Shown here one piece after another: positions 41,578-51,726 of a DNA stretch of 64,000 nt. Below the pieces are notes generated by a model that worked only from the letters and a program-made list of their open reading frames with translations, searched no databases and was not told where the DNA came from. The translations under genes were made by a program, and so were the position numbers. This DNA comes from Halorhabdus utahensis DSM 12940 (lineage in GTDB: Archaea > Halobacteriota > Halobacteria > Halobacteriales > Haloarculaceae): contig NC_013158.1 of the NCBI RefSeq assembly GCF_000023945.1, positions 248,001 through 312,000 on the forward strand, written 5' to 3'. How positions within the stretch are numbered: the stretch's first letter is position 1; the number at the start of each line of letters is the position of its first letter.

Positions 41578-43008
41578 ATGGCGTCGCCTAGAAGCCGAGA
41601 ACTCGGGCATCGACTGCTCGCGGTCGCGGCACTCGGAGTCGCCGGGCTTCTCGTCCCGTCGGCCGCCGCCCACGGCGGGAGTCTCGGGGCGAGCGCCCGG
41701 GAAAGCGTCACCGTCCCGACCTGGCTGTTTTTGACAACCGGCGGGGCCATCGTGGGCGCTTCCTTCCTGCTCGCGAGCTTCGTCACCGATCGCCGACTCA
41801 TCGACGAACTCCACGGCTGGCGGGCGACCATCCCGTTCCACGGTCGCACGGCAGTTGGATCGATCGTGCGCGCCGGTGGCGTCCTCGGGATGATTGCCAT
41901 CGTCGTGATCGGCTATGTGGGTCCCCAAAGTGGACTCAGCAATCTCGCGATCCTGCTCGTCTGGGTCGGGTGGTGGGCCGGGTACACGATGAGCGCATAC
42001 CTGCTCGGCGAGACATGGTCGACGGTGAACCCCTGGCGGACGATCACAACCTGGCTCCCATCGCTGGATCGAACGCTCCCGGCCGTAGGTGCCTGGCCCG
42101 CTGTCGTCGGGTTGCTCACCCTCATCTGGATCGAAGTCGTCAGCCCACTTGCCGACGACCCGACGTTGTTGTCGACGGTGGTGGTTGGCTACTCAGTCGT
42201 AACCCTCGCGGGCGCGGTGGTCTTCGGATCGGACCAGTGGTTCGATCGTGTGGACCCGATCTCGACCGTCTTCACATACTATGGCCACGTCGCCCCGATC
42301 GCGACCGTCTCGACGCGCGTCGGAGAGGGCACAGACCAGCAACGGGACAGCCCGGATAGACTGACCGTTCGACCGCCGGGCGTCGGACTGACGCGAACGG
42401 ACCTCGTGACGGATTCGAGCGACGTCGCGTTCGTGGTGGCGTTGCTGTGGTCGACGACCTACGACGGGCTCGTGGCGACGCCCGCCTGGAAGGCCCTGAT
42501 CGCACCGCTGGTGGAGGTCGGCGTGCCGGCCCATCTGCTGTATCCGACCGCGCTTGCCGCCGGTTTCGGCCTCTTTCTCGGGGCCTACCGACTCGCCGCC
42601 CGGGCCGCGCGCTCAAGCAGCGAGACGTACCTGGCAGCCGACAGACTCGCCCGGCGGTTCGCACCACCGCTGATCGCCATCGCCGCCGGTTATCACCTGG
42701 CGCACTATCTCGGATACTTCCTCTCGCTCGCGCCCGTGCTCGCGACGGTTCTCACGTCGCCACTGTCGCCGCCCGCGGTGGTCCCAGTGTTCTCGCTGCC
42801 GGGTTGGTACGGCGCGATCCCCGTCGCGAGCGTCCTCGCCGGCCACCTGCTGGCGATCTGGATCGCCCACGCGGCCGCTTTCGATCTGTTTCCCGGCCGT
42901 CTCCAGGCGATCCGGAGTCAGTATCCGTTCACGCTCGCGATGGTCGCCTACACGATGACGAGCCTCTGGATCGTGACTCAACCGACGATTCAACCGCCGT
43001 TCCTCTGA
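41578..43008 (+). CDS. Polytopic membrane protein, unknown function
   Basis: A 476-residue protein with an N-terminal hydrophobic segment (AVAALGVAGLLVPSAAAHGG, signal-like) and about nine further helices, rich in Trp/Gly/Pro (WVGWWAGYTMSAYLLGETW, HLAHYLGYFLSLAPVLATVL). Conserved-looking histidine pairs within helices (HLAHY, WIAHAAAFDLF) could bind heme or metal. It is divergent from coxC. The next gene starts 2 nt after its stop, so the two are co-transcribed. I do not recognise a family; a link to respiration is only contextual. Confidence 0.72.
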   Translation: MASPRSRELGHRLLAVAALGVAGLLVPSAAAHGGSLGASARESVTVPTWLFLTTGGAIVGASFLLASFVTDRRLIDELHGWRATIPFHGRTAVGSIVRAGGVLGMIAIVVIGYVGPQSGLSNLAILLVWVGWWAGYTMSAYLLGETWSTVNPWRTITTWLPSLDRTLPAVGAWPAVVGLLTLIWIEVVSPLADDPTLLSTVVVGYSVVTLAGAVVFGSDQWFDRVDPISTVFTYYGHVAPIATVSTRVGEGTDQQRDSPDRLTVRPPGVGLTRTDLVTDSSDVAFVVALLWSTTYDGLVATPAWKALIAPLVEVGVPAHLLYPTALAAGFGLFLGAYRLAARAARSSSETYLAADRLARRFAPPLIAIAAGYHLAHYLGYFLSLAPVLATVLTSPLSPPAVVPVFSLPGWYGAIPVASVLAGHLLAIWIAHAAAFDLFPGRLQAIRSQYPFTLAMVAYTMTSLWIVTQPTIQPPFL

Positions 43009-43010
43009 CC

Positions 43011-43289
43011 ATGACAATTACATCTCCCCCAGATCCCGACGCCTACGACGTACCGGCCGGGGCTGACCCGGCACGCTGTCCCGAGTGCGGCCGACCGTTC
43101 GTTCGGGCGGAACTCCGGACCCTCCATCGCGGCCAGGAGCACGGGGAAACCCTCGACCAGGACGAACGAGACGCATTCGAAGACATTTACGAGGCCGAAT
43201 CCGAACGATTGCGGCTGTTCCGGCTCAAAGCACTGATCGCCCTGATCGTCCTCTATTTCGTGCTGTTGATGACGTACGCGCTGGTGTGA
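43011..43289 (+). CDS. Small zinc-motif tail-anchored protein
   Basis: A 92-residue protein with a CPECGRPF zinc-knuckle (~24-31), a charged helical middle and a C-terminal transmembrane helix (~72-92, LIALIVLYFVLLMTYALV), so probably tail-anchored with the metal site in the cytoplasm. It starts 2 nt after the polytopic protein gene. Similar haloarchaeal proteins carry DUF numbers (I recall DUF7410). Function is unknown. Confidence 0.75.
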   Translation: MTITSPPDPDAYDVPAGADPARCPECGRPFVRAELRTLHRGQEHGETLDQDERDAFEDIYEAESERLRLFRLKALIALIVLYFVLLMTYALV

Positions 43290-43317
43290 GGATCGGCTGT
43301 CGGGGCACTGCGCCGGT

Positions 43318-44667
43318 TCAGCGCCGACGGCGTGCGACCCGTTCCTCGGCCGTGTCGGCACAGACGACCTCGTAGAGCAGGGCGCGCCCGCCGTCCTCGG
43401 TCGGCCGAAGAATCCGGCCAAGCCGCTGGGTAAACTCCCGCTGACTCCCGCTGCCAGCAAGCAGAACCGCCACGTTCGCGTCGGGAACGTCGATCCCCTC
43501 GTCGAGGACGTTCGCCGTGATCACCGTCGAGTAGGCCCCGGTCCGGAACCCCCGAAGGATCTCTTTGCGCTCCGCAGTCGATGTCTCGTGGGTGATCGCC
43601 GGTCGGAGGAACCGCTCGGAGAGGCGATAGACGAAGTCGGTCGAGGCGGTGAAGACGAGCACCCGGTCGTCGGGGTGCCGATCGAGCAATTCAGCGAGGG
43701 TGTCGACCTTGCGTTCGGCCGTCCGGACGATCGAGCGGGCCCGCTCCTTGGCGAGCAAGGCCTCCCGGGCCGCCGGGTCGGTCCCCGACCGGATGACGAG
43801 TTGCTGGTAGTCCTCGCCGCTATGCATGTCGATGTTCGATCGAGCGAGGTAGTCGGTGAAGGTCTCCTGGTTGCGCTCGTAGCTGGCCCGCTCGTCGTCG
43901 GTGAGTGTGACTTCCAGGCGTTTGACGTCGTACGGCGCGAGGTGTCCGCCCGCCAGTTCATCGGGATCGAGGCGATAGACGACCTCGCCGATCAACTCGG
44001 TAACGACCTCGTGAGCGCCATCCGGTCGCTCGAATGTTGCGGTCAGCCCCAGCCGGGCGGGCGCGGCGAGCAGTCTTGCGATGTCACGGTAGCCTTCGCC
44101 GCCAAGGTGATGGACTTCGTCGAAGATCACCAGCCCGAAGCGGTCGCCGATCTCGTCGGCCCGCAGATACGCCGAATCGTACGTGGCGACCGTCAGGGAT
44201 TCGAGTCGCTGTTCGCCACCGCCGAGTTGCCCGATCGAAACGTCGAACTCCGTCTCCAGTTCCTCGCGCCACTGCTCCAGCAGATCGATCGTCGGCACGA
44301 CCACGAGTGTCGGCGTGTCGAGCGCTTCGATCGCCGCGATCCCGATGATGGTCTTGCCACTCCCGGTCGGGAGTTCGAGGACACCACGATCGTCACCAGT
44401 ACGCCAGGCATCGAAAGCCTCCTCCTGGTACGACCGGAGTTCGTAGGTCGAATCGAGAGCGAGTGTGGGAAGGTCGAAAACGCGGTCCGCTACTGTCGTG
44501 CCCGTCGCCTCGATGGCGTCCCGGACCGCCGCGTATCGAAAGCCGGGCGCTCGCCAGGATTTCGAACGTTCGTCGCGCTCGACATCTGCGAGGGACTCGC
44601 CTGTTTCTGCGTCCAGCCCGTCGATGCGGACCGTCCCGTCCTCGTAGGTCAACGTGACGCGAGCCAC
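43318..44667 (-). CDS. XPB/Ssl2-like superfamily 2 DNA helicase
   Basis: A 449-residue SF2 helicase. A short N-terminal damage-recognition-like domain (~1-75) precedes motif I LELPTGSGKT (97-106), motif II DEVHH, motif III GLTATFERPDG, motif V TANVLDEGIDVP and motif VI QRLGRILRP. The arrangement matches archaeal XPB, which unwinds DNA in repair or transcription. It lacks the C-terminal extension of eukaryotic XPB. It is monocistronic, divergent from grpE. Confidence 0.92.
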   Translation of the reverse strand: MARVTLTYEDGTVRIDGLDAETGESLADVERDERSKSWRAPGFRYAAVRDAIEATGTTVADRVFDLPTLALDSTYELRSYQEEAFDAWRTGDDRGVLELPTGSGKTIIGIAAIEALDTPTLVVVPTIDLLEQWREELETEFDVSIGQLGGGEQRLESLTVATYDSAYLRADEIGDRFGLVIFDEVHHLGGEGYRDIARLLAAPARLGLTATFERPDGAHEVVTELIGEVVYRLDPDELAGGHLAPYDVKRLEVTLTDDERASYERNQETFTDYLARSNIDMHSGEDYQQLVIRSGTDPAAREALLAKERARSIVRTAERKVDTLAELLDRHPDDRVLVFTASTDFVYRLSERFLRPAITHETSTAERKEILRGFRTGAYSTVITANVLDEGIDVPDANVAVLLAGSGSQREFTQRLGRILRPTEDGGRALLYEVVCADTAEERVARRRR

Positions 44668-44777
44668 GGCTGGTTGTCAACCCGCGGTAGCCTAAAGGTT
44701 ACTTCCCAACGAAGAAGTGCCGGCCTCGTCTCCCGGCTTTCTCAACCCTTTTATCCACGAACGAGCATCTATCGCAT

Positions 44778-45482
44778 ATGACTGAGACCGAGCAGGACGA
44801 CGACTCAGCCGGCAGAGCCCAACCTGACGAGGAGGGTGAGCCGACCGACGAGCAGATCGCGGCCCTCCGCGAGGAGCAACTCGAAACCGTCCGGGAGGCC
44901 GACGCCGAAGCGCTCGCGGACGAACTTGCGGCCCACCGGCTCAAGATCGAGCGCCTGGAGTCCGAACTCGCCGATCTCGAAGAGACGGTTGAGGGGAAAG
45001 ACGAAGAGATCGAGGACCTGACGAGCCGACTCAAACGCAAGCAGGCCGACTTCCAGAACTACAAAAAGCGGATGAAACAGAAGCGAGAAGACGAGAAACA
45101 GCGCGCGACCGAGGATCTCGTCGAGCGGCTACTGGACGTTCGGGACAACCTCCGGCGCGCGCTCGACCAGGACGACGTCGCGGACCTTCGAGATGGCGTC
45201 AAGTCGACACTCAGCCAGTTCGAGACTGAACTCGACCGGGAGAACGTCACGTCGATCGAACCCGAACCCGGCGACGAGGTCGATCCCGAGCGCCACGAGG
45301 TACTGGTCCGGATGGACAGCCCTCAGCCAGATGGGACGATCGCCGAGGTTCACCGACCCGGCTACGAGATGGCCGGGAAGGTCATCCGGACGGCACAGGT
45401 CGCCGTCAGCGACGGGCAGAGCGGCGATGAGACGGTCAGTGAGACCACCGAATCGGACGAGTCCGAGTCAAGCGGGAAGTGA
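44778..45482 (+). CDS. grpE: Nucleotide exchange factor GrpE
   Basis: A 234-residue co-chaperone. An acidic N-terminus leads to a long coiled coil (~25-105, with LAAHRLKIERLESELADLEE), then the GrpE core (DFQNYKKRMKQKRE, LLDVRDNLRRAL, the head PDGTIAEVHRPGYEMAGKVI). It releases ADP from DnaK. It lies 159 nt upstream of dnaK; the gap holds a TATA-like patch (TTCATAATAAAG, 45511-45522), so dnaK may also have its own promoter. Confidence 0.96.
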   Translation: MTETEQDDDSAGRAQPDEEGEPTDEQIAALREEQLETVREADAEALADELAAHRLKIERLESELADLEETVEGKDEEIEDLTSRLKRKQADFQNYKKRMKQKREDEKQRATEDLVERLLDVRDNLRRALDQDDVADLRDGVKSTLSQFETELDRENVTSIEPEPGDEVDPERHEVLVRMDSPQPDGTIAEVHRPGYEMAGKVIRTAQVAVSDGQSGDETVSETTESDESESSGK

Positions 45483-45641
45483 ACGCCGTCAGAGACGTGT
45501 GGATCGCTACTTCATAATAAAGCCCCCGACTGCGTCCGGCTCCCGATAGCAAAACCGCAGGACGTGAGCCGCCCCCTCTCAGCCCTTTGTTCGCGCTATC
45601 TAGTAATGTTTAACCGGCAGAAGCCGGTACGTACGGACAAC

Positions 45642-47576
45642 ATGGCGAGCAACAAGATTCTCGGAATCGACCTGGGAACGACCAACTCAGCGTTCGCAGT
45701 GATGGAGGGTGGCGACCCGGAGATCATCGTCAACAGCGAAGGCGATCGGACGACGCCCTCGGTCGTGGCGTTCGACGACGGCGAGCAACTCGTCGGCAAG
45801 CCGGCGAAGAACCAGGCCGTCAAGAACCCTGATGAGACGATTCAGTCGATCAAGCGTCACATGGGCGAGGAAGACTACACCGTTTCCCTGGACGGTGAGG
45901 AGTACACGCCCGAGCAGGTCTCGGCGATGATCCTCCAGAAGATCAAACGCGACGCCGAGGAGTACCTCGGTGACGAGATCGAGAAGGCCGTCATCACCGT
46001 CCCGGCGTACTTCAACGACCGCCAGCGCCAGGCCACGAAGGACGCCGGCGAGATCGCCGGCTTCGAAGTCGACCGCATCGTCAACGAGCCGACAGCGGCC
46101 TCGATGGCCTACGGGCTCGACGACGAGTCCGACCAGACGGTGCTCGTCTACGACCTGGGTGGCGGGACGTTCGACGTCTCGATTCTCGACCTCGGTGGCG
46201 GCGTCTACGAAGTCGTCGCGACCAACGGTGACAACGACCTCGGTGGCGACGACTGGGACCGGGCGATCATCGACTGGCTGGCCGAGGACTTCGCCGAGGA
46301 GCACGGCATCGACCTCCGGGAGGACCGCCAGGCCCTCCAGCGGTTGAAGGACGCCGCCGAGGAAGCCAAGGTCGAACTCTCCTCCCGGAAAGAGACCGAG
46401 ATTAACCTGCCATTTATCACCTCTACTGACGACGGTCCGGTCCACCTGGAGACGGACATCACCCGCGCGAAGTTCGAGAGCCTGACGAGTGACCTGATCG
46501 AACGCACCGTCGAGCCGACCGAGCAGGCTCTTGAGGACGCCGACTACTCGAAGTCGGATATCGACGAGGTGCTGCTTGTGGGCGGATCGACCCGCATGCC
46601 CCAGGTTCAGGAGAAGGTCGAGGAACTCACCGGCCAGGAACCGAAGAAGAACGTCAACCCCGATGAGGCCGTCGCGCTGGGCGCGGCGATCCAGGGCGGG
46701 GTCCTCTCGGGCGACGTCGACGACATCGTCCTGCTCGACGTGACGCCCCTCAGCCTCGGTGTCGAGGTCAAGGGCGGCCTCTTCGAGCGTCTGATCGAGA
46801 AGAACACGACGATCCCGACCGAGGAGTCGAAGATCTTCACCACCGCCGCGGCCAACCAGACCTCGGTCCAGATCCGCGTCTTCCAGGGCGAACGCGAGAT
46901 CGCCGAGGAGAACGAACTGCTTGGAGCCTTCATGCTGCAGGGCATCCCGCCGGCTCCGGCCGGGACGCCCCAGATCGAGGTCACCTTCTCGATCGACGAG
47001 AACGGCATCGTCAACGTCTCAGCCGAGGACCAGGGCTCGGGCAACTCCGAGGAGATCACCATCGAGGGTGGCGTCGGCCTGAGCGACGAGGAGATCGAGG
47101 AGATGCAGGAGGAAGCCGAGGAACACGCCGAAGAGGACCAGCAGCGCCGCGAGCGCATCGAGGCCCGCAACGAGGCCGAGAGCGCCATCCAGCGCGCCGA
47201 GACGCTGCTGGAGGAGAACGAGGATGCTGTCGACGATGACCTCCGTGAGGACATCGAATCCGAGATCGAAGCGGTCCAGGAAACCCTCGACGACGACGAT
47301 GCGACCAAGGAGGATTACGAGCAAGCGGTCGAGGCGCTCACCGAATCCCTCCAGGAGATCGGCAAACAGATGTACGACCAGGCTGGCGCGGAAGGTGCTG
47401 CAGGCGCTGGTGCGGCCGGTGCAGGTGCCGGTGGCATGGGCGGCATGGGCGGCGCTGGTCCCGCAGGCGCGGGTGGCCCCGCCGGTGGGCCGGGCGGCGC
47501 TGGCGACGAAGCTGGCGAGGAGTATGTCGACGCCGACTTCGAAGAGGTCCAAGACGAAGACGACGAAGACGAGTAA
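45642..47576 (+). CDS. dnaK: Molecular chaperone DnaK (Hsp70)
   Basis: A 644-residue Hsp70. The ATPase domain has GIDLGTTNS (8-16), [15 protein letters not shown] and LVGGSTRMP. The substrate domain has [16 protein letters not shown] and IRVFQGER. A helical lid follows, then a Gly/Ala-rich linker and an acidic tail ending QDEDDEDE. The start at 45642 ([12 protein letters not shown]) is chosen over an upstream frame. Its partners are GrpE just upstream and DnaJ 18 kb away. The 3' end is part of a perfect inverted repeat and is duplicated downstream. Confidence 0.98.
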   Translation: MASNKILGIDLGTTNSAFAVMEGGDPEIIVNSEGDRTTPSVVAFDDGEQLVGKPAKNQAVKNPDETIQSIKRHMGEEDYTVSLDGEEYTPEQVSAMILQKIKRDAEEYLGDEIEKAVITVPAYFNDRQRQATKDAGEIAGFEVDRIVNEPTAASMAYGLDDESDQTVLVYDLGGGTFDVSILDLGGGVYEVVATNGDNDLGGDDWDRAIIDWLAEDFAEEHGIDLREDRQALQRLKDAAEEAKVELSSRKETEINLPFITSTDDGPVHLETDITRAKFESLTSDLIERTVEPTEQALEDADYSKSDIDEVLLVGGSTRMPQVQEKVEELTGQEPKKNVNPDEAVALGAAIQGGVLSGDVDDIVLLDVTPLSLGVEVKGGLFERLIEKNTTIPTEESKIFTTAAANQTSVQIRVFQGEREIAEENELLGAFMLQGIPPAPAGTPQIEVTFSIDENGIVNVSAEDQGSGNSEEITIEGGVGLSDEEIEEMQEEAEEHAEEDQQRRERIEARNEAESAIQRAETLLEENEDAVDDDLREDIESEIEAVQETLDDDDATKEDYEQAVEALTESLQEIGKQMYDQAGAEGAAGAGAAGAGAGGMGGMGGAGPAGAGGPAGGPGGAGDEAGEEYVDADFEEVQDEDDEDE

Positions 47577-47600
47577 CACGAGTCGAGTCGTCTTCGTCTT
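47551..47600. repeat. 14-bp inverted repeat spanning the dnaK stop
   Basis: AAGACGAAGACGAC (47551-47564) and its exact reverse complement (47587-47600) flank the stop codon with a 22-base loop. The RNA hairpin could protect the mRNA or act in termination, although no T-run follows. Confidence 0.7.
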
Positions 47601-47679
47601 GGGCTCGCGAATCTCCGATTCGCGGTGTCTCGAAGTTCGAGCAGAGCGAGGACTTCGATCGACGACGAAGACGAGTAAC
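47561..47679. repeat. Direct repeat of the dnaK 3' end flanking a hairpin insert
   Basis: CGACGAAGACGAGTAAC, the last codons and stop of dnaK, occurs at 47561-47577 and again at 47663-47679. The 85 bases between hold a perfect hairpin (CGCGAATC/GATTCGCG at 47606-47624, loop TCC) and a 7-bp inverted repeat (TCGAAGT/ACTTCGA). The layout looks like a small insertion with a 17-base target duplication. Confidence 0.7.
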
Positions 47680-47789
47680 GACCGAAAAGTCGGTTAGCCG
47701 AGACGACAGTTCGGCAACGCTACGAATTGTGACGTGATTTCTCACCGCAAATAGTAACCTCCATACGTTCCGGTCTCGAAAGATTATCC

Positions 47790-48593
47790 ATGACGGATCT
47801 CCCGGAAATCGGACTCGGAACCTGGCAGAACGAGGACCCCGACCAGTGTGCCGACAGCGTTGCGACGGCCCTCGAAATGGGGTATCGACATATCGACACG
47901 GCGGAGATCTACGGTAACGAGGACGCAGTCGGCGACGGGTTGGCGAAGGCAGACGTTCCTCGGGACGAAATCTTCCTGGCGACGAAAGTCCACGGCGAGT
48001 CCACCAGTCTCTCCCATGAAGGCGTGATCGAGACAGTCCACAACAGCCTCGATCGGCTCGGCGTCGAGTCCGTCGATTTACTGTACGTCCACTGGCCGAC
48101 CGGCGATTATGACCCCGAGGAGACCCTCTCGGCGTTCGAGGAACTCCGCGAGGCGGGCGTCACCGAGCGGATCGGCGTCTCGAACTTCGAGCCATCCACG
48201 GTCGAGCGTGCGCTTGCCGTCCTCGATGCGCCGCTGTTCGCCAATCAGGTCGAGATGCATCCGCTACTCCAGCAGGAAGCACTCCTGGCACACGCCGACG
48301 AACACGACTATCATCTCGTCGCATACTCGCCACTCTCCCGGGGTGATGTCTTCGATGTTCCGGAGCTTACCGAGATCGCCGAGAAACACGGCGTCAGCGA
48401 GGCCCAGGTCAGCCTGGCCTGGGTGCGGGAGAAGGGAGCCTATCCGATCCCGAAAGCGACCAGCGAGGCCCACATCCGGGACAACTTCGAGAGCCTCGAA
48501 CTGGAACTCGACGACGAAGACATCGCAACGATCGACGATATCGACCGCGAAACGCGCCACATCGACTACCAGGCCGCTCCCTGGCACCAGTAG
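47790..48593 (+). CDS. Aldo/keto reductase
   Basis: A 267-residue NADPH-dependent oxidoreductase with an AKR barrel. Signatures are GYRHIDTAEIYGNEDAVG with catalytic Asp and Tyr (~31-48), LATKVHGES with the catalytic Lys, LLYVHWPTGDYD with the His, VSNFEP, and the cofactor-binding IPKATSEAHIRDNFES. It reduces aldehydes or ketones; the natural substrate is unknown. It is monocistronic, 110 nt after the duplicated dnaK end. Confidence 0.93.
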   Translation: MTDLPEIGLGTWQNEDPDQCADSVATALEMGYRHIDTAEIYGNEDAVGDGLAKADVPRDEIFLATKVHGESTSLSHEGVIETVHNSLDRLGVESVDLLYVHWPTGDYDPEETLSAFEELREAGVTERIGVSNFEPSTVERALAVLDAPLFANQVEMHPLLQQEALLAHADEHDYHLVAYSPLSRGDVFDVPELTEIAEKHGVSEAQVSLAWVREKGAYPIPKATSEAHIRDNFESLELELDDEDIATIDDIDRETRHIDYQAAPWHQ

Positions 48594-48713
48594 CGGTCCT
48601 GATCGTCTGTGACGCGCGCCGAACAATCCCGAGATTTGGACCGGTTTGGGGGTGGCTCGTATCGTCGTTAGCATATTCATAAACTTAAGGTGACGACCGA
48701 TCCTAGGACACAT

Positions 48714-49748
48714 ATGGATACGAGAAAGGTCCAGCAACTCGGACCCTCGACGCTCGCGATGACGCTGCCGGCGGAGTGGACGACGGAGACAGATGTCGAA
48801 AAGGGTGACGAGATCTCCATCCGGATCGGGGACAAGGGGACGTTGACTGTACTGCCCGAGTCCGTCCAGTCAGGCGATACAGAGGCGACGATCTACGTCG
48901 CCGATCTCGACGCTGATGCCGTCGAGCGGGCGATCGTCGCCCAGTACGTCCTCGGGCGGCAGGTCATCCACGTCGAAGCCGACGAGGGGGCGACACTCGA
49001 CAGCGCCCATATCAACGCTGTGTATAACGCCGAAACCCAGTTGATGGGGCTGGGCGTGATCGAAGAGACGCCCGAACGAATCACCGTCCGGTGTTCGGTC
49101 GATCCCGGCGACTTCTCGTTGCACAACCTCCTCGAACGGTTAGAGAGCACGGGCAGCACGATGCGAAACGAGGCGATCCGGGCACTCGCCCACGGCAACC
49201 CGGATCTGGCTCAACGGGCCCTGAACCGGGAACGACAGGCCAACAAGATCTTCGTGTTGCTCCTCCGGCTCATCTTCACTGCCCACCAGAACCCGAACGT
49301 CGCCCGCGGGATCGGTCTCGACGATGCCTTCCCGCTGATCGGCTATCGGTCGGTCGCGAAGAATCTCGAACTCGCCGCCGATAACGCCGAAGACATCGCC
49401 GACATCGCACTCGAAGCTGACGGGCACAGCCTCGACGTCGACGCGGGAACGATGGATCGGATTCGCGACATGGTCGAACAGGTCGACAAAATCTCCGAAC
49501 AAGCGGTCAAGGCCGCCGTTGATCGAGACTATCCCGCTGCCATCGAGGTCCGATCGAAGTTTCGCGAGATCGACGAGATGGGGGCGGATCTCCTCGACGG
49601 ACTCGAAGAGATGCCCAACGAAAAGCTGCTTGCCGTCCGGGAAGTCCTGGTCGGCCTTCAGGACACGGCGCAGTATTCGGTTCGCAACGCCGAGATCGCG
49701 ACGAACCTCGCACTCAACGAGGAATCCGAGCACATCACCCTCGAGTGA
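48714..49748 (+). CDS. PhoU-family phosphate regulator with AbrB-like N-terminus
   Basis: A 344-residue protein. The N-terminal ~45 residues (TRKVQQLGPSTLAMTLPAEW, then EKGDEISIRIGDKGTLTVLP) form a SpoVT/AbrB-like swapped-hairpin DNA-binding fold. The rest is a double PhoU helical bundle, with acidic helix motifs such as RDMVEQVDKISEQAVKAAVD and KFREIDEMGADLLDGLEEM. This fusion is the archaeal type of phosphate-uptake regulator. The ATG at 48714 is preferred over a GTG at 48690. No Pst genes are adjacent. Confidence 0.9.
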   Translation: MDTRKVQQLGPSTLAMTLPAEWTTETDVEKGDEISIRIGDKGTLTVLPESVQSGDTEATIYVADLDADAVERAIVAQYVLGRQVIHVEADEGATLDSAHINAVYNAETQLMGLGVIEETPERITVRCSVDPGDFSLHNLLERLESTGSTMRNEAIRALAHGNPDLAQRALNRERQANKIFVLLLRLIFTAHQNPNVARGIGLDDAFPLIGYRSVAKNLELAADNAEDIADIALEADGHSLDVDAGTMDRIRDMVEQVDKISEQAVKAAVDRDYPAAIEVRSKFREIDEMGADLLDGLEEMPNEKLLAVREVLVGLQDTAQYSVRNAEIATNLALNEESEHITLE

Positions 49749-49880
49749 TGGAGCTGAACAGGCGATGAGGACCCGGCCATCGATCACCCTCACGGAAGCA
49801 GATTCGGATTCCGCTGGCACTGGTGGTGCATCAGAGTCAAAGGTGGCCTTTGACGTCGGGGACCCCCTCAGGAACATGAC

Positions 49881-51623
49881 TCACTGCGAATGAGGCTCGC
49901 TGGCGATTCGATCGGCCCGAGTGCTGGAAACACTTGCAAACACAAACCGGACCCCACCGGTGTCGCCTGGTTCCGCGTGAACCGACCAGCCATGGGATTC
50001 GGCCATCGTTCGGACGATAGAGAGCCCAAGACCGGTCCCCTCGTCGCTTGTCGTATACCCGTATTCGAAGATCTTGTCGGTCGCTGATTGATCGATCCCT
50101 GGACCGTCATCAGCAACGAAGAACCCGCCGTCGATCGATCCGATCGTGACCGTCACATCGTCGGGCCCGTGTTCGACACTGTTCCGAAAGAGGTTCTCGA
50201 GGATGGAGCGAAGTTTGCTCCGGTCTGCCTGTACCGTGGTGTCTTCGGCGACCGTCAACGATGCGGATCTCGTATCGACGGTTTGCCAGGCGTCGCTGGC
50301 GACGGCTGCAAGCGAGAGTGACTCGGCGTCCTCGATAGTTTTGCCCTCGCGGGCGATGGTCAGCAGGTCAGAGAGGATATCCTCCATCCGCTCAAGTGAG
50401 GCTTGCGTGGTATCGACCGCGTCAAGCACCGTGTGACGGTCCCCGGATTCGATCTCGCTGGGTCCGAGACACGTCCGGATCCGTTCAGTATTGCCGAGAG
50501 CCACCTGAATCGGGTTTCGAAGATCGTGAGAGATCGTGCTTGCAACCTGATCGAGGCGTTCGTTCTGGGCCTGGAGTTGACTTCGGGAGCGTTCCAGTTC
50601 AGTCACGTCCCGAAGCACCACCGAGTACCAGTTCGCGTGTGCCTGGCTCTGTCCGCCGACCTGTGAGACGTTCACCGAATAATGACGCGTCCTGTCGTTT
50701 GTCGTCATCGAAATTTCGGTCGTCGTTTCCGCCTCGTGTTCAGGAAAAACTAATGACTCACCGAGTGCCGGAAAGACGGCGTCGAATGGCTGGCCAACGC
50801 CGCTCTCGACGGCCGGAACCAGACGTTTCGCTGCCTGATTATAATCAACCAGGCACCGATCGGCCTCGAGGACAAACACGGGATCCTGCAGCTCCTCGAC
50901 GACTGCGTTCCGAGCGACTGGCTGGATGTCGAACAGCCGAAATCGGAACAGTGCAAACGTCATGAAGAGACTGAACGGTAACAATCCGTACGTCGAGTGG
51001 TTGAGCTGTGTCGCTGGGAAGAGACCGAGTTTCCCGCTGATCGTGAACAGCGGTATCGAGAGCGCACCGAGAACGAGCAACACGAGTGGATACCCGCTGT
51101 CTCTGGGTGTAGAGAGGAGATACCGCACCAGTGCAGTCATCCCCGCCCCGCCAAGGACAACTATAACCAGGAGAGCCGAGAGATACACGAGTCCTGGTTC
51201 GACGGTCACGTACTGAAACGGCTCAGCGATGACAACCCGCTGTTCGTAGAACAACTCCGAGAAGGGACTGACGAACGATGGGGTCAGGGCGTTGATGATG
51301 AGATAGCCCAACCCGGCCCTGGCTAACCAGTGGCGATGAAAGTCGCTGCCCGAATACAGTGACGCGAACACGATCCACGCCATGAACGAACCCATTGCGG
51401 TTTTCTCGGCGAACGTCCGGACGATCCACTGTATCTCCGGATCGGCGACGACGAACATCACAAATTGAAATATTGCCCAGACGAATCCGAGAAACAGTGA
51501 GAAGGCAAACCACCGCGAACCGCGAACGTCGTCGTGATGCGCGAAAACCCAATATGCCAGCGAGACCTGGACTGGGACCGTGACAACGAGAACGAGGACG
51601 TACGTTGCCCAGACCAGCGCCAT
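49881..51623 (-). CDS. Membrane sensor histidine kinase with PAS domain
   Basis: A 580-residue kinase. The N-terminus has about seven or eight transmembrane helices (~1-235, starting ALVWATYVLVLVVTVPVQVS), like the histidine-kinase N-terminal 7TM module. A PAS domain (~240-350, LRDVTELERS) follows, then the H-box STISHDLRNPIQVALGN and the ATPase motifs ADDGPGIDQSA and GTGLGLSIV. Its kinase core resembles the soluble kinase near the window start. The ATG at 51623 begins a good first helix; the longer frame enters the uvrA flank. No regulator is adjacent. Confidence 0.88.
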   Translation of the reverse strand: MALVWATYVLVLVVTVPVQVSLAYWVFAHHDDVRGSRWFAFSLFLGFVWAIFQFVMFVVADPEIQWIVRTFAEKTAMGSFMAWIVFASLYSGSDFHRHWLARAGLGYLIINALTPSFVSPFSELFYEQRVVIAEPFQYVTVEPGLVYLSALLVIVVLGGAGMTALVRYLLSTPRDSGYPLVLLVLGALSIPLFTISGKLGLFPATQLNHSTYGLLPFSLFMTFALFRFRLFDIQPVARNAVVEELQDPVFVLEADRCLVDYNQAAKRLVPAVESGVGQPFDAVFPALGESLVFPEHEAETTTEISMTTNDRTRHYSVNVSQVGGQSQAHANWYSVVLRDVTELERSRSQLQAQNERLDQVASTISHDLRNPIQVALGNTERIRTCLGPSEIESGDRHTVLDAVDTTQASLERMEDILSDLLTIAREGKTIEDAESLSLAAVASDAWQTVDTRSASLTVAEDTTVQADRSKLRSILENLFRNSVEHGPDDVTVTIGSIDGGFFVADDGPGIDQSATDKIFEYGYTTSDEGTGLGLSIVRTMAESHGWSVHAEPGDTGGVRFVFASVSSTRADRIASEPHSQ

Positions 51624-51726
51624 ATCGTCTAGTTGCCAAAGTCCGGTATTAATCGCTGCCCATCTGTTCTCAGAAATGAGAACCAGGTGCGATTGGACGT
51701 AGCGGAAACGGCTTGCTACTGGCGGG

